A DNA stretch of 64,000 bases from Pseudomonadota bacterium. Its GTDB lineage: Bacteria; Pseudomonadota; Alphaproteobacteria; Azospirillales; Azospirillaceae. The DNA is taken from contig JAFAFA010000011.1 of assembly GCA_023423695.1 (NCBI GenBank), positions 236,149 through 300,148 on the forward strand. Reading direction: 5' to 3'. Shown here one piece after another: positions 34,647 to 43,192 of this stretch. Both the position numbers and the translations under genes were made by a program. A model generated the notes under the pieces. The model was not told the origin of the DNA, did no database searches, and saw nothing but the letters and a program-made list of their open reading frames with translations. Numbering within the stretch: the stretch's first letter is position 1; each line of letters begins with the position of its first letter.

Positions 34647-36548
34647 ATGGCCGAGGACACCGCCCGCCGGCTGCAGGCACGCCCCATCGCGGTGACCAAG
34701 GCCGCTCCTCCCGCCTCGACCCAGACGATCCTGCTGATCATCACGCTGATCGTGGTGACGCTCTATCTGGCGGCGGACATCCTGATACCGATCGCGCTGG
34801 CGGTGCTGCTCGGCTTCGTGCTGACACCCATCGTCAGCCGGCTGGAGCGCTGGCATCTGGGCCGGGTGCCGTCGGTGCTGGCGGTGGTGGTCCTGCTGTT
34901 CACGGCGATCATCGGCTTCGGTGCGGTGGTGGGCAGCCAACTTGGCGACTTGGCGGAAAATCTGCCGACCTACCAGCGCAACATCCACACCAAGATCGAG
35001 TCGCTTCGGAACGTCACGGCGTCGGCCGGGGACCGCGGTGCGCTGAAACAGGCGACCGATGCCTTCCGCGACCTGCAGCAGGAACTGGAAAAGGCGACCG
35101 GCGGCGAACAGCCGGCCCCACCCGCAGCCGGTGCCGCTCCAGCAGCGCCGCCGCCCGGCACGGCCGCCAGCCCGCCGCGCCGCGAGCCGGTACCGGTCCG
35201 CCTCGACCAGTCCGACGCGGGTGTCTTCGACCTCGTCCAACGGGTCCTCGGCCCGGCGATGACGCCGGTCGCCACGGCCGGCATGGTGCTGGTCTTCACC
35301 ATCTTCATGCTGTTGCAGCGCGAGGATCTGCGCGACCGCCTGATCCGGCTGGTCGGATCAGGCGACCTCAGCCGCACCACGGAGGCGATGAACGATGCGG
35401 GCGAGCGGGTCAGCCGCTACCTGCTGATGCAGGTGGTGGTCAATGTCACCTACGGCATTCCGATCGGCATCGGCCTGTGGCTGCTGGGCGTGCCGAATCC
35501 GCTGCTGTGGGGGCTGCTGGCGACGGTGCTGCGCTTCATCCCCTTCCTGGGACCGGTCATCGCCTCGGCCTTTCCGATCCTACTGTCCTTCGCGGTCGAT
35601 ACCGGCTGGACCCTGCCGCTGCTGTGCATCGCACTGTTCGTGGCGGTGGAGCTGTTTTCCAACAATGTGGTGGAGCCCTGGCTCTACGGGACGGCGACCG
35701 GCCTGTCCTCCCTCGCCATCATCGTCGCGGCGGTGGTGTGGACGACCCTGTGGGGGCCGGTCGGCCTGCTGCTCGCCACCCCCTTGACCGTCTGCCTCGT
35801 GGTGCTGGGCCGCCACGTGCCGCAACTGCATTTCCTGGAGGTGATGCTGGGCGACCGCCCCGTCCTGCCCGACGAGGCGAAGGTCTATCAGCGCCTGCTT
35901 GCCCGCGATCCCGTCGAGGCGACCGAGATCGCGGAGGAACGGCTCGGCAAGGGCACTCCGGTCGAAATGGCGGACGGCCTGCTGCTGCCCGCCCTGTCGC
36001 TTGCCGAGCAGGACCGTCAGCGCGGCACCCTGAACCCGGAGGGCCGACAGGCGGTGGCGGACGGGATGGCGAGCCTGCTGGACGAGCTGTCTGAAACCGG
36101 CACCCTGCCTGAGGATGCGCCGCGCGTGCTCTGCATCGGAGCCCGCAACAACCTGGACGAGGCGGCGGCCGGGCTGCTTGCCTATCTGCTGACCGGCCGC
36201 GGCGTCCGCACCGACGTGATCCCGTGCGAGAAGGTGTCGAGCCGGGCCATCGCCAGTCTCGGCACCGCGGGCATCGATGCGGTGGTTCTGTCTTCCCTCA
36301 ACCCCTCGGCGCTCGGTCATTCGCGGCGGCTGCTGCGCCGGCTGCGCCTGCATTTCGGGCCCCGCGTGCCGATCCTGCTCTGCCTGTGGAGCGCCCATCC
36401 CGAAGCCGAAGTGCCGGAACGCGCCAGCGCCGAAACCGACGCCAATCTGGTCGCCACCGGAATGGCCGGCGCCCTGGCGCAGCTGGAGGAGCTGCAGATC
36501 GGTGCTACGGCGCCGGCGGCCGCCGAGCCGCAGGTCGAGGCGGGTTGA
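34647..36548 (+). CDS. AI-2E/PerM-family permease with extra C-terminal domain
   Basis: A 633-residue protein. Residues about 25-395 form an AI-2E family transporter with hydrophobic segments near 28-60, 75-95, 210-235 and several between 265 and 380, including LLATVLRFIPFLGPVIASAF (the family's conserved PxxG region). A Pro/Ala-rich insert (about 150-185) lies in the large loop. Unusually, about 235 cytosolic residues follow. Their last part (490-600) looks like a Rossmann-type alpha/beta fold: VLCIGARNNLDEAAAGLLAY, then GIDAVVLSSLNPSALGHSRR. The known family members end soon after the last helix. Substrate unknown. The start is the ATG opening MAEDTARRLQARP; ribosome binding site is weak. 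Confidence 0.82.
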   Translation: MAEDTARRLQARPIAVTKAAPPASTQTILLIITLIVVTLYLAADILIPIALAVLLGFVLTPIVSRLERWHLGRVPSVLAVVVLLFTAIIGFGAVVGSQLGDLAENLPTYQRNIHTKIESLRNVTASAGDRGALKQATDAFRDLQQELEKATGGEQPAPPAAGAAPAAPPPGTAASPPRREPVPVRLDQSDAGVFDLVQRVLGPAMTPVATAGMVLVFTIFMLLQREDLRDRLIRLVGSGDLSRTTEAMNDAGERVSRYLLMQVVVNVTYGIPIGIGLWLLGVPNPLLWGLLATVLRFIPFLGPVIASAFPILLSFAVDTGWTLPLLCIALFVAVELFSNNVVEPWLYGTATGLSSLAIIVAAVVWTTLWGPVGLLLATPLTVCLVVLGRHVPQLHFLEVMLGDRPVLPDEAKVYQRLLARDPVEATEIAEERLGKGTPVEMADGLLLPALSLAEQDRQRGTLNPEGRQAVADGMASLLDELSETGTLPEDAPRVLCIGARNNLDEAAAGLLAYLLTGRGVRTDVIPCEKVSSRAIASLGTAGIDAVVLSSLNPSALGHSRRLLRRLRLHFGPRVPILLCLWSAHPEAEVPERASAETDANLVATGMAGALAQLEELQIGATAPAAAEPQVEAG

Positions 36549-36570
36549 GAAAGGCCGGCATCATGACGGC

Positions 36571-37353
36571 CTATGCCGCCGCAGCCCACCTGTTCCGTCC
36601 GGCGCGCTTGGCGATATAGAGCGCATCGTCCGCGGCCTGGATGCAGTCGTCCGCGGTCCGCCCCGGCCGGTAGGCGGCGACTCCCAGGCTCAGCGTGATG
36701 GCGATGCAGTTCCCCTGATGTGCGATGGGTTGGTGGGCGATCAGCCCGCGCAGCTTTTCCGCCACCGCTTCCGCCTGGATCTGATCGGTGTCCGGCAGAA
36801 GGATCAGGAATTCCTCGCCGCCCCAGCGGGCGCACAGGTCATGCCCGCGCAGGTTCCGCCGCAGCAGACCGGCGGCCTCCACCAGCACGTGATCGCCCGC
36901 GGCATGGCTGAAGGCGTCGTTGACCTCCTTGAAATGGTCGATGTCCAGCATGATCAGGGCGAAGCCGCCGCTACCGTCGCCGTTCCGGCCGATGCGGCAC
37001 AGCTCGGCTTCCAGGCGATCGACCATATGGCGGCGGTTGGGCAGTTCGGTCAGCGGATCGGTCTGCGAGGCCGCGTGCAGAGCCCGCGCCATCTGCCGCG
37101 TGTCGGTCTGCATGCGGTCGCTGATCTTGGCGATCTTCGTCAGCTGCCGCATCAGCTTCAGGTGTTCGTCCGCCAGGGCGCGGAATTCGGTCATCAGCGG
37201 GTGGGCGGCGTAGTCCTCGTTTTCCGCGAGGCGGGCGAGCCAGTCCTGGAGCTTCTGTTCCTGCAGCATCATCCCCACCGTTCCCCGCCGCAGCGCCCAG
37301 CGCCTGGGCAGGCCCGTTACCCTCGCCTCACCGGATTTCGCACCGCCGCTCAT
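36571..37353 (-). CDS. siaD: Diguanylate cyclase, SiaD-type
   Basis: A 260-residue cytosolic c-di-GMP synthase. The GGDEF domain occupies about 100-258, with SQTDPLTELPNRRHM, FALIMLDIDHFKEVND and an intact active site GGEEF in CARWGGEEFLILLPD. The inhibitory RxxD site (RGHD) is five residues before it, so product feedback is expected. The N-terminal segment (30-90) is a helical stalk, LQEQKLQDWLARLAE to KIAKISDRMQTDTRQMAR, nearly the same as that of the preceding kinase. In Pseudomonas, SiaC binds the SiaD stalk to activate it. The start overlaps the kinase stop by ATGA; MMLQEQK at 37272 is an alternative start. Confidence 0.85.
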   Translation of the reverse strand: MSGGAKSGEARVTGLPRRWALRRGTVGMMLQEQKLQDWLARLAENEDYAAHPLMTEFRALADEHLKLMRQLTKIAKISDRMQTDTRQMARALHAASQTDPLTELPNRRHMVDRLEAELCRIGRNGDGSGGFALIMLDIDHFKEVNDAFSHAAGDHVLVEAAGLLRRNLRGHDLCARWGGEEFLILLPDTDQIQAEAVAEKLRGLIAHQPIAHQGNCIAITLSLGVAAYRPGRTADDCIQAADDALYIAKRAGRNRWAAAA

Positions 37354-38261
37354 GAGGCCGGTTCCCTCGCAGCCGCGACCGCAGCCGGAACCGGCTGGAC
37401 GGGAGCGGTGCGGGCAAGCGGCAGACGGACCGTGAAGGCGGCGCCTTGACCCGGCTGGCTCGCCACCGCGATCCCGCCGCCATGGGTGTCCACGATGCAG
37501 CGGGCGAGATGGAGACCCAGCCCGGCGCCGGTGGTGCCGGCGGCGTTGGACGCCCGGAAATACTTGTCGAACAGCCGCGCCGCGTCGGCCGCATTGACGC
37601 CGATCCCCTCGTCCGCCACCCGCACCGTCACCTGCCCCTCGCCGGTGGAGAGGTCGAGGCGGATCGTCCCCCCGTTCGGCGAGTACTTCACAGCGTTTTC
37701 CAGCAGGTTGGAAAACACAACGGCCAAAAGGTCGCGGTCGCCGGGAATCGGCACCGGGCGATCCACGCCGTGCAGTTCGAAGCTGTGGCCGGCCGCCGAC
37801 GCCCTCATTTCCCCCGCCAGCCCGGTCAACATGGCGGCGAGGTCGAAGGCCATCGGCCGTGCGGCGGCGGTCCCCAGCCGCTCATCGGTCAGGCAACGCT
37901 CGATCAGGTGAAGCATCCGCTGCACCGCGTTGCGGATCTTTCCCACCCGCGGCATGGCCGAGACCGGCAGCTTCGGTTCGAGTTCCAGCAATTGCGAGGC
38001 GCTGTCGATGATCGCCAGCGGCGTGCGGAACTCGTGGCTGACCATCAGCACGAACTGGCGCTGCTGGCGCGCCATGTCCTTGGTCTCGGTCTGCAGGCGG
38101 TCGCTGATCTTGGCGATCTTGCGGAACTGGTGCAGCAGCTTGCCATGCCGTTCCGCCAGCTTCTGGAATTCCGGCAGCAGAGGATTGCCGGCATTGGCCG
38201 GATCCTCGGCCAGCCGCTCGATCCACTGACGAAGCTCCTGTTCCTGCGACCGCATCGTCAT
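37350..38261 (-). CDS. Cytosolic histidine kinase with SiaD-like N-terminal stalk
   Basis: A 303-residue histidine kinase without membrane segments or a recognisable sensor domain. Residues 5-65 align without gaps to residues 30-90 of the neighbouring diguanylate cyclase (34 of 61 identical by hand count), ending in the shared KIAKISDR. The dimerisation domain has the phospho-acceptor His76 in FVLMVSHEFRTPLAII. The ATPase domain shows NAVKYSPNGG (N box), VADEGIGV (G1) and GTTGAGLGLHLARCIV (G2). It lies between siaC and siaD and overlaps siaD by four bases, so it is made with the Sia proteins. No receiver domain is attached; the OmpR-type regulator at 42.4 kb is a candidate partner. Confidence 0.88.
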   Translation of the reverse strand: MTMRSQEQELRQWIERLAEDPANAGNPLLPEFQKLAERHGKLLHQFRKIAKISDRLQTETKDMARQQRQFVLMVSHEFRTPLAIIDSASQLLELEPKLPVSAMPRVGKIRNAVQRMLHLIERCLTDERLGTAAARPMAFDLAAMLTGLAGEMRASAAGHSFELHGVDRPVPIPGDRDLLAVVFSNLLENAVKYSPNGGTIRLDLSTGEGQVTVRVADEGIGVNAADAARLFDKYFRASNAAGTTGAGLGLHLARCIVDTHGGGIAVASQPGQGAAFTVRLPLARTAPVQPVPAAVAAAREPAS

Positions 38262-38299
38262 ATCGGGTGCTCAGTTCATTTCGTCTGAATGACGCGTCA

Positions 38300-38674
38300 T
38301 CAATGGGCGAGAATCTCGAAGGGCAGGGAGACGTCTTCCGCGAACTCCTCCGCCATGTCGAGAGCGCGGTCATTGTCGCTGTCGTAATGCCAGCGCACCG
38401 ACACGGTCTGGCCCTTCTGATGGGCGAGGTCCAGCATCTCCAGAACGTCGATCATGCATTTGATGCTGCTGGTGTTCAGATAGCTGAGCCCGATGTCCAG
38501 CACCACGGCCGGCGCCGGTTCCTTCAAATACTCCTCCAGCCAGTTGAACACCGGCGCGTAGAAATCGAAGGAGTTCTCCGGGTAGGATTCCCCCTCGATG
38601 CGCAGGAGCCCTGCCGCCGGATCGAAATCGATCAGGGGCGAGCAGGAGGTTGCCTCGATCCGCAAACTGTCCAT
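38300..38674 (-). CDS. siaC: SiaC-type regulatory phosphoprotein
   Basis: A 124-residue single-domain protein of the DUF1987/SiaC family, a STAS-like (anti-anti-sigma-type) fold. It contains PENSFDFYAPVFNWLEEYLK, VVLDIGLSYLNTSSIKCMID and VRWHYDSDNDRALDMAEEFA. Thr68 in YLNTSS matches the position phosphorylated by SiaB in the Pseudomonas protein as I recall it. In that system unphosphorylated SiaC binds and activates the diguanylate cyclase, while SiaB phosphorylates it and SiaA dephosphorylates it. It lies in the order siaA-siaB-siaC followed here by a kinase and siaD. Confidence 0.88.
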   Translation of the reverse strand: MDSLRIEATSCSPLIDFDPAAGLLRIEGESYPENSFDFYAPVFNWLEEYLKEPAPAVVLDIGLSYLNTSSIKCMIDVLEMLDLAHQKGQTVSVRWHYDSDNDRALDMAEEFAEDVSLPFEILAH

Positions 38675-38694
38675 TATGCGTGTTCCGTGATTTC

Positions 38695-39240
38695 TTATAG
38701 CTGGACTTCAAGGCTGAAGAAGAAATAGCGATCGTCCACCGCGCGCAGCGAATATTCCAGCGGCCGGGTGGCCTTGCGCGCCATGTCGATCAGGCCCAGG
38801 CCGGCGCCGCTGGCGCCTGCTTCGCGCGGCTTGCGCGACTGTTCCTTGTAGGCGGCCTTCAGCCCCGCCTTGTCCAGGCCGCGCAGCTTCTCCAGCATCG
38901 CCGACAGGCCGGGAACGTCATCCGCCTCGACCAGATTGCCGGAACTGACGACGTAATGTTCGTCCTCCTTGCCGATCACGACGATGCCGCTGTTGGCTGG
39001 GATCGGTCGGCCCACCGCTTCGCGGGACGCGGCATAGTTGCGGACGTTCTGCGCCTGCTCCACATAGACGGAGAAGACGTCCATGATCGCCGATTTCTCG
39101 ATCCGCTCATTTTCCAGGTGGTTGCGGACCGCCTTGCCCAGCTCTTCGATGACGCTGTGGCTGAAGGGGCCGCTGAAGCAGATCAGCAGCTTCTGCCGCG
39201 ACAGCAGCTCCTGGAGGTTGAAGAGTTCGTTGCCTTTCAT
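38695..39240 (-). CDS. siaB: SiaB-type protein kinase
   Basis: A 181-residue protein of the SiaB family (DUF6272). It begins MKGNELFNLQELLSRQKLLI, has LICFSGPFSHSVIEELGKAV, VEQAQNVRNYA and a C-terminal GASGAGLGLIDMARKA that resembles a GHKL ATP-lid glycine box. SiaB phosphorylates the switch protein SiaC and so turns off diguanylate cyclase activation; this is inferred from the Pseudomonas pathway. It is 20 bases upstream of siaC and 19 bases downstream of siaA on the same strand. Confidence 0.85.
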   Translation of the reverse strand: MKGNELFNLQELLSRQKLLICFSGPFSHSVIEELGKAVRNHLENERIEKSAIMDVFSVYVEQAQNVRNYAASREAVGRPIPANSGIVVIGKEDEHYVVSSGNLVEADDVPGLSAMLEKLRGLDKAGLKAAYKEQSRKPREAGASGAGLGLIDMARKATRPLEYSLRAVDDRYFFFSLEVQL

Positions 39241-39259
39241 CGTACCTTGACGACCTGTC

Positions 39260-41008
39260 TTACGGGTGGATGAACTGGGGGGAGGGGCGGGCTGCCCCGG
39301 AAACCGCCGCAGCCGATGACGGCGACAGCGAGAAGCCGATCAGCGTGATGTCGTCGCGCTGGGGGCGGTCGCCCTGGTGGTCGGCCAGAGCCTGCGCGAA
39401 GGCGGCCTTGCGGTCTGCCATGGGGATGCCTTCGTGTTCCAGCAGCATGGCGTTGAAGCGCCGGTTGCCGAACCCGAAGCCGCGGGCGCCGCCGGCCTGG
39501 TCGAGGAATCCGTCGGTGGTGAGGTAGAAGCTGCGGCCCGGCGCCAGTTCCACCCGGTGGGTGGTGAAGCGGTGGCCGATGTCCGACCGGCGGTAGCCCA
39601 GGCTTTGGGCGTCGCCCTTCACCTCGCTGACCGACGCGGTGCCGCCGGCCTGGGCATCGCCGCCGTCGGCATCGACGACATGCAGCCCGATCCGGCCGCC
39701 GGCGAACAGCAGGTCGCCGCGGTCCGGCCGCACCAGGCACAGCCCGATGTCCAGCCCGTTGTCGAAGCGCGGATTGTCCCGCCCGCGGGCCAGCGCCGAG
39801 CGCACCATGCGGTTCAGCCGGCCCAGGATCGCCGCGGGATCGCTGTCGGGCGTGTCGGACAGCACATGGTCGAGGATGGCCGACACAGTCATCGTCATGA
39901 AGGCGCCCGGCACGCCGTGGCCGGAGCAATCGGCGACACCGATCAGGAAGCGGCCGTCCTCCAGTTCGCGGAAGATGTGGAAGTCGCCGCCCACCACGTC
40001 GCGCGGTCGCCACAGCACGCAGACACCGTCCAGCCGCCGCGCCATCTCGCGCTCGTCGGGCAGGATTGCGGACTGCAGCAGGCTGGCATACTGGATGCTG
40101 TCCATGACCTGACGGTTCACCACGGCCAGTTGTTCGTTGGACTGCCGCAGCTCCTCCGTCCGTTCGGCGACGCGCTGTTCCAGCCGTTCGGTATAGTCGT
40201 GAACGGTTTCCGCCATGTGGTTGAAGGCGACGGTCAGCTGACCGATCTCGTCGGCACGGCGGTTGCGCAGCCGCACCCGGTAGTCGCCGGCCGCAATGGC
40301 GCCGGCCGAACGGGTCAGCCGGGCCAGCGGCGCCAGGACCAGCCGGTTCAGCAGGATGCTGATCATGCCGATGACGGCCAGCAGCGAGAAGAAGACCAGC
40401 CCGGCCATCGGAGCCAGCGCGGTCATGGTGGCGCTTTCCGCCTCCTCCAGCGAATAGGTCAGGCGCAGCAGGCCGACCATGGTGCGTTCGCCGCCGCTGT
40501 CGGAAATGGCGATCTGCCGTTCGACGGTCGTCAGCTCCGCCCGTCCGGCGGGGCGTTCCAGCGCCACCAGCGGCTCGCCATGGCCGCCGCGGCCGCCCGA
40601 AGCCGCCCACACCTTGACGCTGCGCACCGCGGCATCCTCGGCCATCAGGCCGCGGATCATCCCCTCCACCGCGCGGGTGTCGAATTCCCACACCGCCTGG
40701 CCCATGGCCGAGGCCTGGAGCGTGCCGACCAGCATTGCGCGGTGGGTCACCGCCTCGCGCTGCTGGCGGCCGACCAGGACGGACGAGACGCCCATGGCGA
40801 CCATCCCGACCAGCAGGGTGCAGCCGACGATCATCAGGATGACGCGGGTCAGCAGCGACGATCCGCCGGCGCGGACGGCGTCCTCATCCGTGCCGCGGGG
40901 GCCGGAGCCGCGAAGCGTATAGGATTCGGTGTCGTCCCATCCCGTGACGCTCATCCACATCCTCCTGACCCGGCCGACCGGGGCGCGTTCGTTCATGACG
41001 GTCTTCAT
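39260..41008 (-). CDS. siaA: SiaA-type membrane PP2C phosphatase
   Basis: A 582-residue membrane sensor phosphatase. There are two membrane helices (about 52-77 and 198-222) around a periplasmic domain of roughly 120 residues, then HAMP (LAPLARLTRSAGAIAAGDYR), a short coiled coil and a PPM/SpoIIE phosphatase domain. Metal-binding acidic motifs are present: RDVVGGDFHIF, GVADCSGHGVPGAFMTMT, YLTTDGFLDQAGG and RDDITLIGFSL. By analogy with Pseudomonas SiaA it removes phosphate from SiaC in response to an external cue. It is the first gene of the cluster; 418 bases separate it from the divergent solute-binding protein gene. Confidence 0.9.
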   Translation of the reverse strand: MKTVMNERAPVGRVRRMWMSVTGWDDTESYTLRGSGPRGTDEDAVRAGGSSLLTRVILMIVGCTLLVGMVAMGVSSVLVGRQQREAVTHRAMLVGTLQASAMGQAVWEFDTRAVEGMIRGLMAEDAAVRSVKVWAASGGRGGHGEPLVALERPAGRAELTTVERQIAISDSGGERTMVGLLRLTYSLEEAESATMTALAPMAGLVFFSLLAVIGMISILLNRLVLAPLARLTRSAGAIAAGDYRVRLRNRRADEIGQLTVAFNHMAETVHDYTERLEQRVAERTEELRQSNEQLAVVNRQVMDSIQYASLLQSAILPDEREMARRLDGVCVLWRPRDVVGGDFHIFRELEDGRFLIGVADCSGHGVPGAFMTMTVSAILDHVLSDTPDSDPAAILGRLNRMVRSALARGRDNPRFDNGLDIGLCLVRPDRGDLLFAGGRIGLHVVDADGGDAQAGGTASVSEVKGDAQSLGYRRSDIGHRFTTHRVELAPGRSFYLTTDGFLDQAGGARGFGFGNRRFNAMLLEHEGIPMADRKAAFAQALADHQGDRPQRDDITLIGFSLSPSSAAAVSGAARPSPQFIHP

Positions 41009-41426
41009 GGCAGCCCCGGTCCGGTCGCCCGGGAGTGCGGTAATCCCACGCCCATCAGTAAATCCACCCCTGCGTGCGATGCGCCGACAGTCATCGATAA
41101 GGGCCGGCAGGCATGATGCGTGTGGCGGATGAGCCTATCCATAGCACGATCGTTTTAGCCAGTCGTGAAATAACATTCGGCAATGGCTTTCTTCATTGTC
41201 AGAAAGCCCAAGAGAATGGGAGCGATCGGCAACCGGGGGAGACCAATGTCGTCCAATTGCAACGAACTGTAACGGGCGTCGGCCGAATAGTGGCTTGGGC
41301 GGGGCGAAGCCGTTGCCCGGAATGGGATTTTCGGTGGACGGCCGCACAGTCGCCCATGCTACCTTCCCGCCCGCCGCATCCCGGTAGGACGGTCGCGGCC
41401 TGTACCGCAATGGTGGGGGGCGAAGG
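41009..41426. other. Divergent intergenic region siaA / solute-binding gene
   Basis: No gene was accepted in these 418 bases. The middle is less GC-rich than the surroundings. An inverted repeat GGCTTTC (41185-41191) / GAAAGCC (41202-41208) with a ten-base loop lies near the centre. Promoters for both divergent genes must lie here, but I cannot place them with confidence. Confidence 0.4.
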
Positions 41427-42245
41427 ATGGCGTTCGGTGTTCGTGCATTCGGTGCCGCAGGGGTCTTTTCCGCCGCGCTCGCCGTCGCCCTTCATATGGC
41501 GGCGTCACCCGCCGCGGCCCGTCCGGTGACGGTGCTTGCGCCGGAACTGCCGCCGATGATGACCGCCGACGGCACCGGGCGCGAGGCCTCCATCATCGCC
41601 GAGACTCTGGCGGCCTGCGGGCATGAGGCGCGGTTCAAGGTTGTGCCCTTCGGCCGCCACTGGAACGACTTCCGCGACGGCGCCCAGGTCGACGCCGTCA
41701 CCACCGTGCCGGCGGCCATGGAGATGCCGGGCGCGCGCTCCGCCCCCTACATCCACTACCAGAACGGCGCGTCGGTGCTGAAGAGCAGCGGCCTGACCGT
41801 GAAGTCGCTGGCCGATCTGGTGGGCAAGCGGGTCATCACCTTTTCCGGCGCTCCCGATGTCCTGCCCGGCCTGCGCGACGCGATCCCGAGCTTCGGCGAT
41901 TTCCGCGAGCGCGCCGACCAGATGGTGCATTCCAACCTGCTGTTCGCCGGCCGGGTCGACGCGGTCCTGGCCGACGGGCTGATCTTCGCCGAATACAACC
42001 GGCAGCTTCAGGACAAGGCGAAGGCCGGCGGCGGCCTGCCCTTCGATCCGGCCCAGCCGGTGCAGTTCACCGCCATCTTCCCGCCGACACCCTACAGCAT
42101 GGTGTTCCGCGACGAGTCGCTGCGCGGCGACTTCGACCGCTGCCTTGCCGAGATGAAGGGGAAGGGCCGGATCGATGCCATCGACAAGGCCGCGGTGGCG
42201 CGTTACTCAGCTACCGTGGGCGACCAGTACCTGTCCTTTAGGTGA
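41427..42245 (+). CDS. Periplasmic solute-binding protein, amino-acid type
   Basis: A 272-residue exported protein with a signal peptide (about 1-31, ending SPAAARP). The mature part resembles family 3 extracellular solute-binding domains: VTVLAPELPPMMTADGTGRE, IIAETLAACGHEARFKVVPF, KSLADLVGKRVITFSGAPDV and NLLFAGRVDAVLADGLIFAE. There is no permease or ATPase nearby, so it may act as a stand-alone sensor or scavenger protein. Start ATG has GGGGGGCGAAGG upstream. It is followed after about 120 bases by an OmpR-type response regulator; a sensory link is possible but unproven. Confidence 0.8.
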   Translation: MAFGVRAFGAAGVFSAALAVALHMAASPAAARPVTVLAPELPPMMTADGTGREASIIAETLAACGHEARFKVVPFGRHWNDFRDGAQVDAVTTVPAAMEMPGARSAPYIHYQNGASVLKSSGLTVKSLADLVGKRVITFSGAPDVLPGLRDAIPSFGDFRERADQMVHSNLLFAGRVDAVLADGLIFAEYNRQLQDKAKAGGGLPFDPAQPVQFTAIFPPTPYSMVFRDESLRGDFDRCLAEMKGKGRIDAIDKAAVARYSATVGDQYLSFR

Positions 42246-42300
42246 GGCTGCGGAACCGATCTTGCGCGGCCCCGGTTTGGTCCGATCGGATTGATTGGGT

Positions 42301-42328
42301 TTGCGTAACCCGGTTGGGTGTTTAATAT
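42301..42328 (+). promoter_or_regulatory. Promoter candidate for the OmpR-type regulator
   Basis: TTGCGT (42301-42306) and TAATAT (42323-42328) are spaced by 16 bases in an AT-rich patch directly before the regulator gene. The position favours the GTG at 42364 as start, since 42343 would leave almost no leader. Confidence 0.4.
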
Positions 42329-42363
42329 AACCTCATACGAATGTGAATGGGGGCATAGGCGGC

Positions 42364-43116
42364 GTGGCCCGGATCATTGTGGTCGAAGACGAAGCCGACC
42401 TTCGTGACGATCTCGTCGAATATCTCGAGCGCTGCGGGTTCGAGGTGCGGGGGGCGTCGCGAGGTGCGGAGCTGGACCGGCTGCTGGAAAGCGGCCCCGC
42501 CGACGTCATCGTGCTCGACGTCAACCTGCCCGATGAGGATGGATTCTCGGTCGCGCGGCGCATCCGCGCCTCGTCCCATGCCGCCATCATCATGCTGACG
42601 GCGCGGTCCAGCCTGATCGACCGGGTCATCGGGCTGGAACTGGGCGCCGACGTCTATCTGGTCAAGCCGGTCGATTTCCGCGAGGTCGAGGCGCAGGTCA
42701 AGGCGCTGATGCGCCGGATGCAGAAGGGCAACACCCCGCTGGCGGCACCGGAGCCGCCGCCCGCCGCACCGGCGGCCACGGCGGATGCGCGCAAGGCCTG
42801 GGTTTTCGACGACATCGAATGGCGCATCCAGCCGCCGACCGGCGCCGCCGTGCCGCTGACCGCGACCGAGTACAAGTTCCTCTCCCTGCTGGTCACCGCA
42901 CCGGGCGAGCCGGTGACCCGCCAGGACATCTCCGTCGCGCTCACGGGGCGCGACTGGGACCCCTACAGCCGCTCCATCGATTCGCTGGTCCGCCGCCTGC
43001 GCATCAAAGTGGAGGAGCGCAGCGGCTGCGCCCTGCCGGTTCAGGCGGTGCACGGCGTCGGCTATGCCTTCGTCGGTCCGGTGGTCAGCAGCGTGGCCGA
43101 GGACAGCACGCCCTAG
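42364..43116 (+). CDS. OmpR/PhoB-family response regulator
   Basis: A 250-residue response regulator. The receiver has VVEDE, the phospho-acceptor Asp52 in VIVLDVNLPDEDG, Thr in IMLTAR and Lys in DVYLVKPVD. An Ala/Pro-rich linker (about 123-143) leads to the winged-helix DNA-binding domain with PLTATEYKFLSLLVTAPGEP, SRSIDSLVRRLRIKVEE and VHGVGYAFVG. The GTG at 42364 gives the canonical opening ARIIVVEDEADLR; a GTG at 42343 is also in frame. No kinase is adjacent on this strand; the stalk-bearing kinase of the Sia cluster 4 kb away is the nearest. Confidence 0.9.
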   Translation: MARIIVVEDEADLRDDLVEYLERCGFEVRGASRGAELDRLLESGPADVIVLDVNLPDEDGFSVARRIRASSHAAIIMLTARSSLIDRVIGLELGADVYLVKPVDFREVEAQVKALMRRMQKGNTPLAAPEPPPAAPAATADARKAWVFDDIEWRIQPPTGAAVPLTATEYKFLSLLVTAPGEPVTRQDISVALTGRDWDPYSRSIDSLVRRLRIKVEERSGCALPVQAVHGVGYAFVGPVVSSVAEDSTP

Positions 43117-43192
43117 ATTCCGGTCTCGGCACTCGACTCCCGGGCCTCCTTCGGCGATGGTAGCGCCCGCAAGGAAGGGACGAGAAACCATC

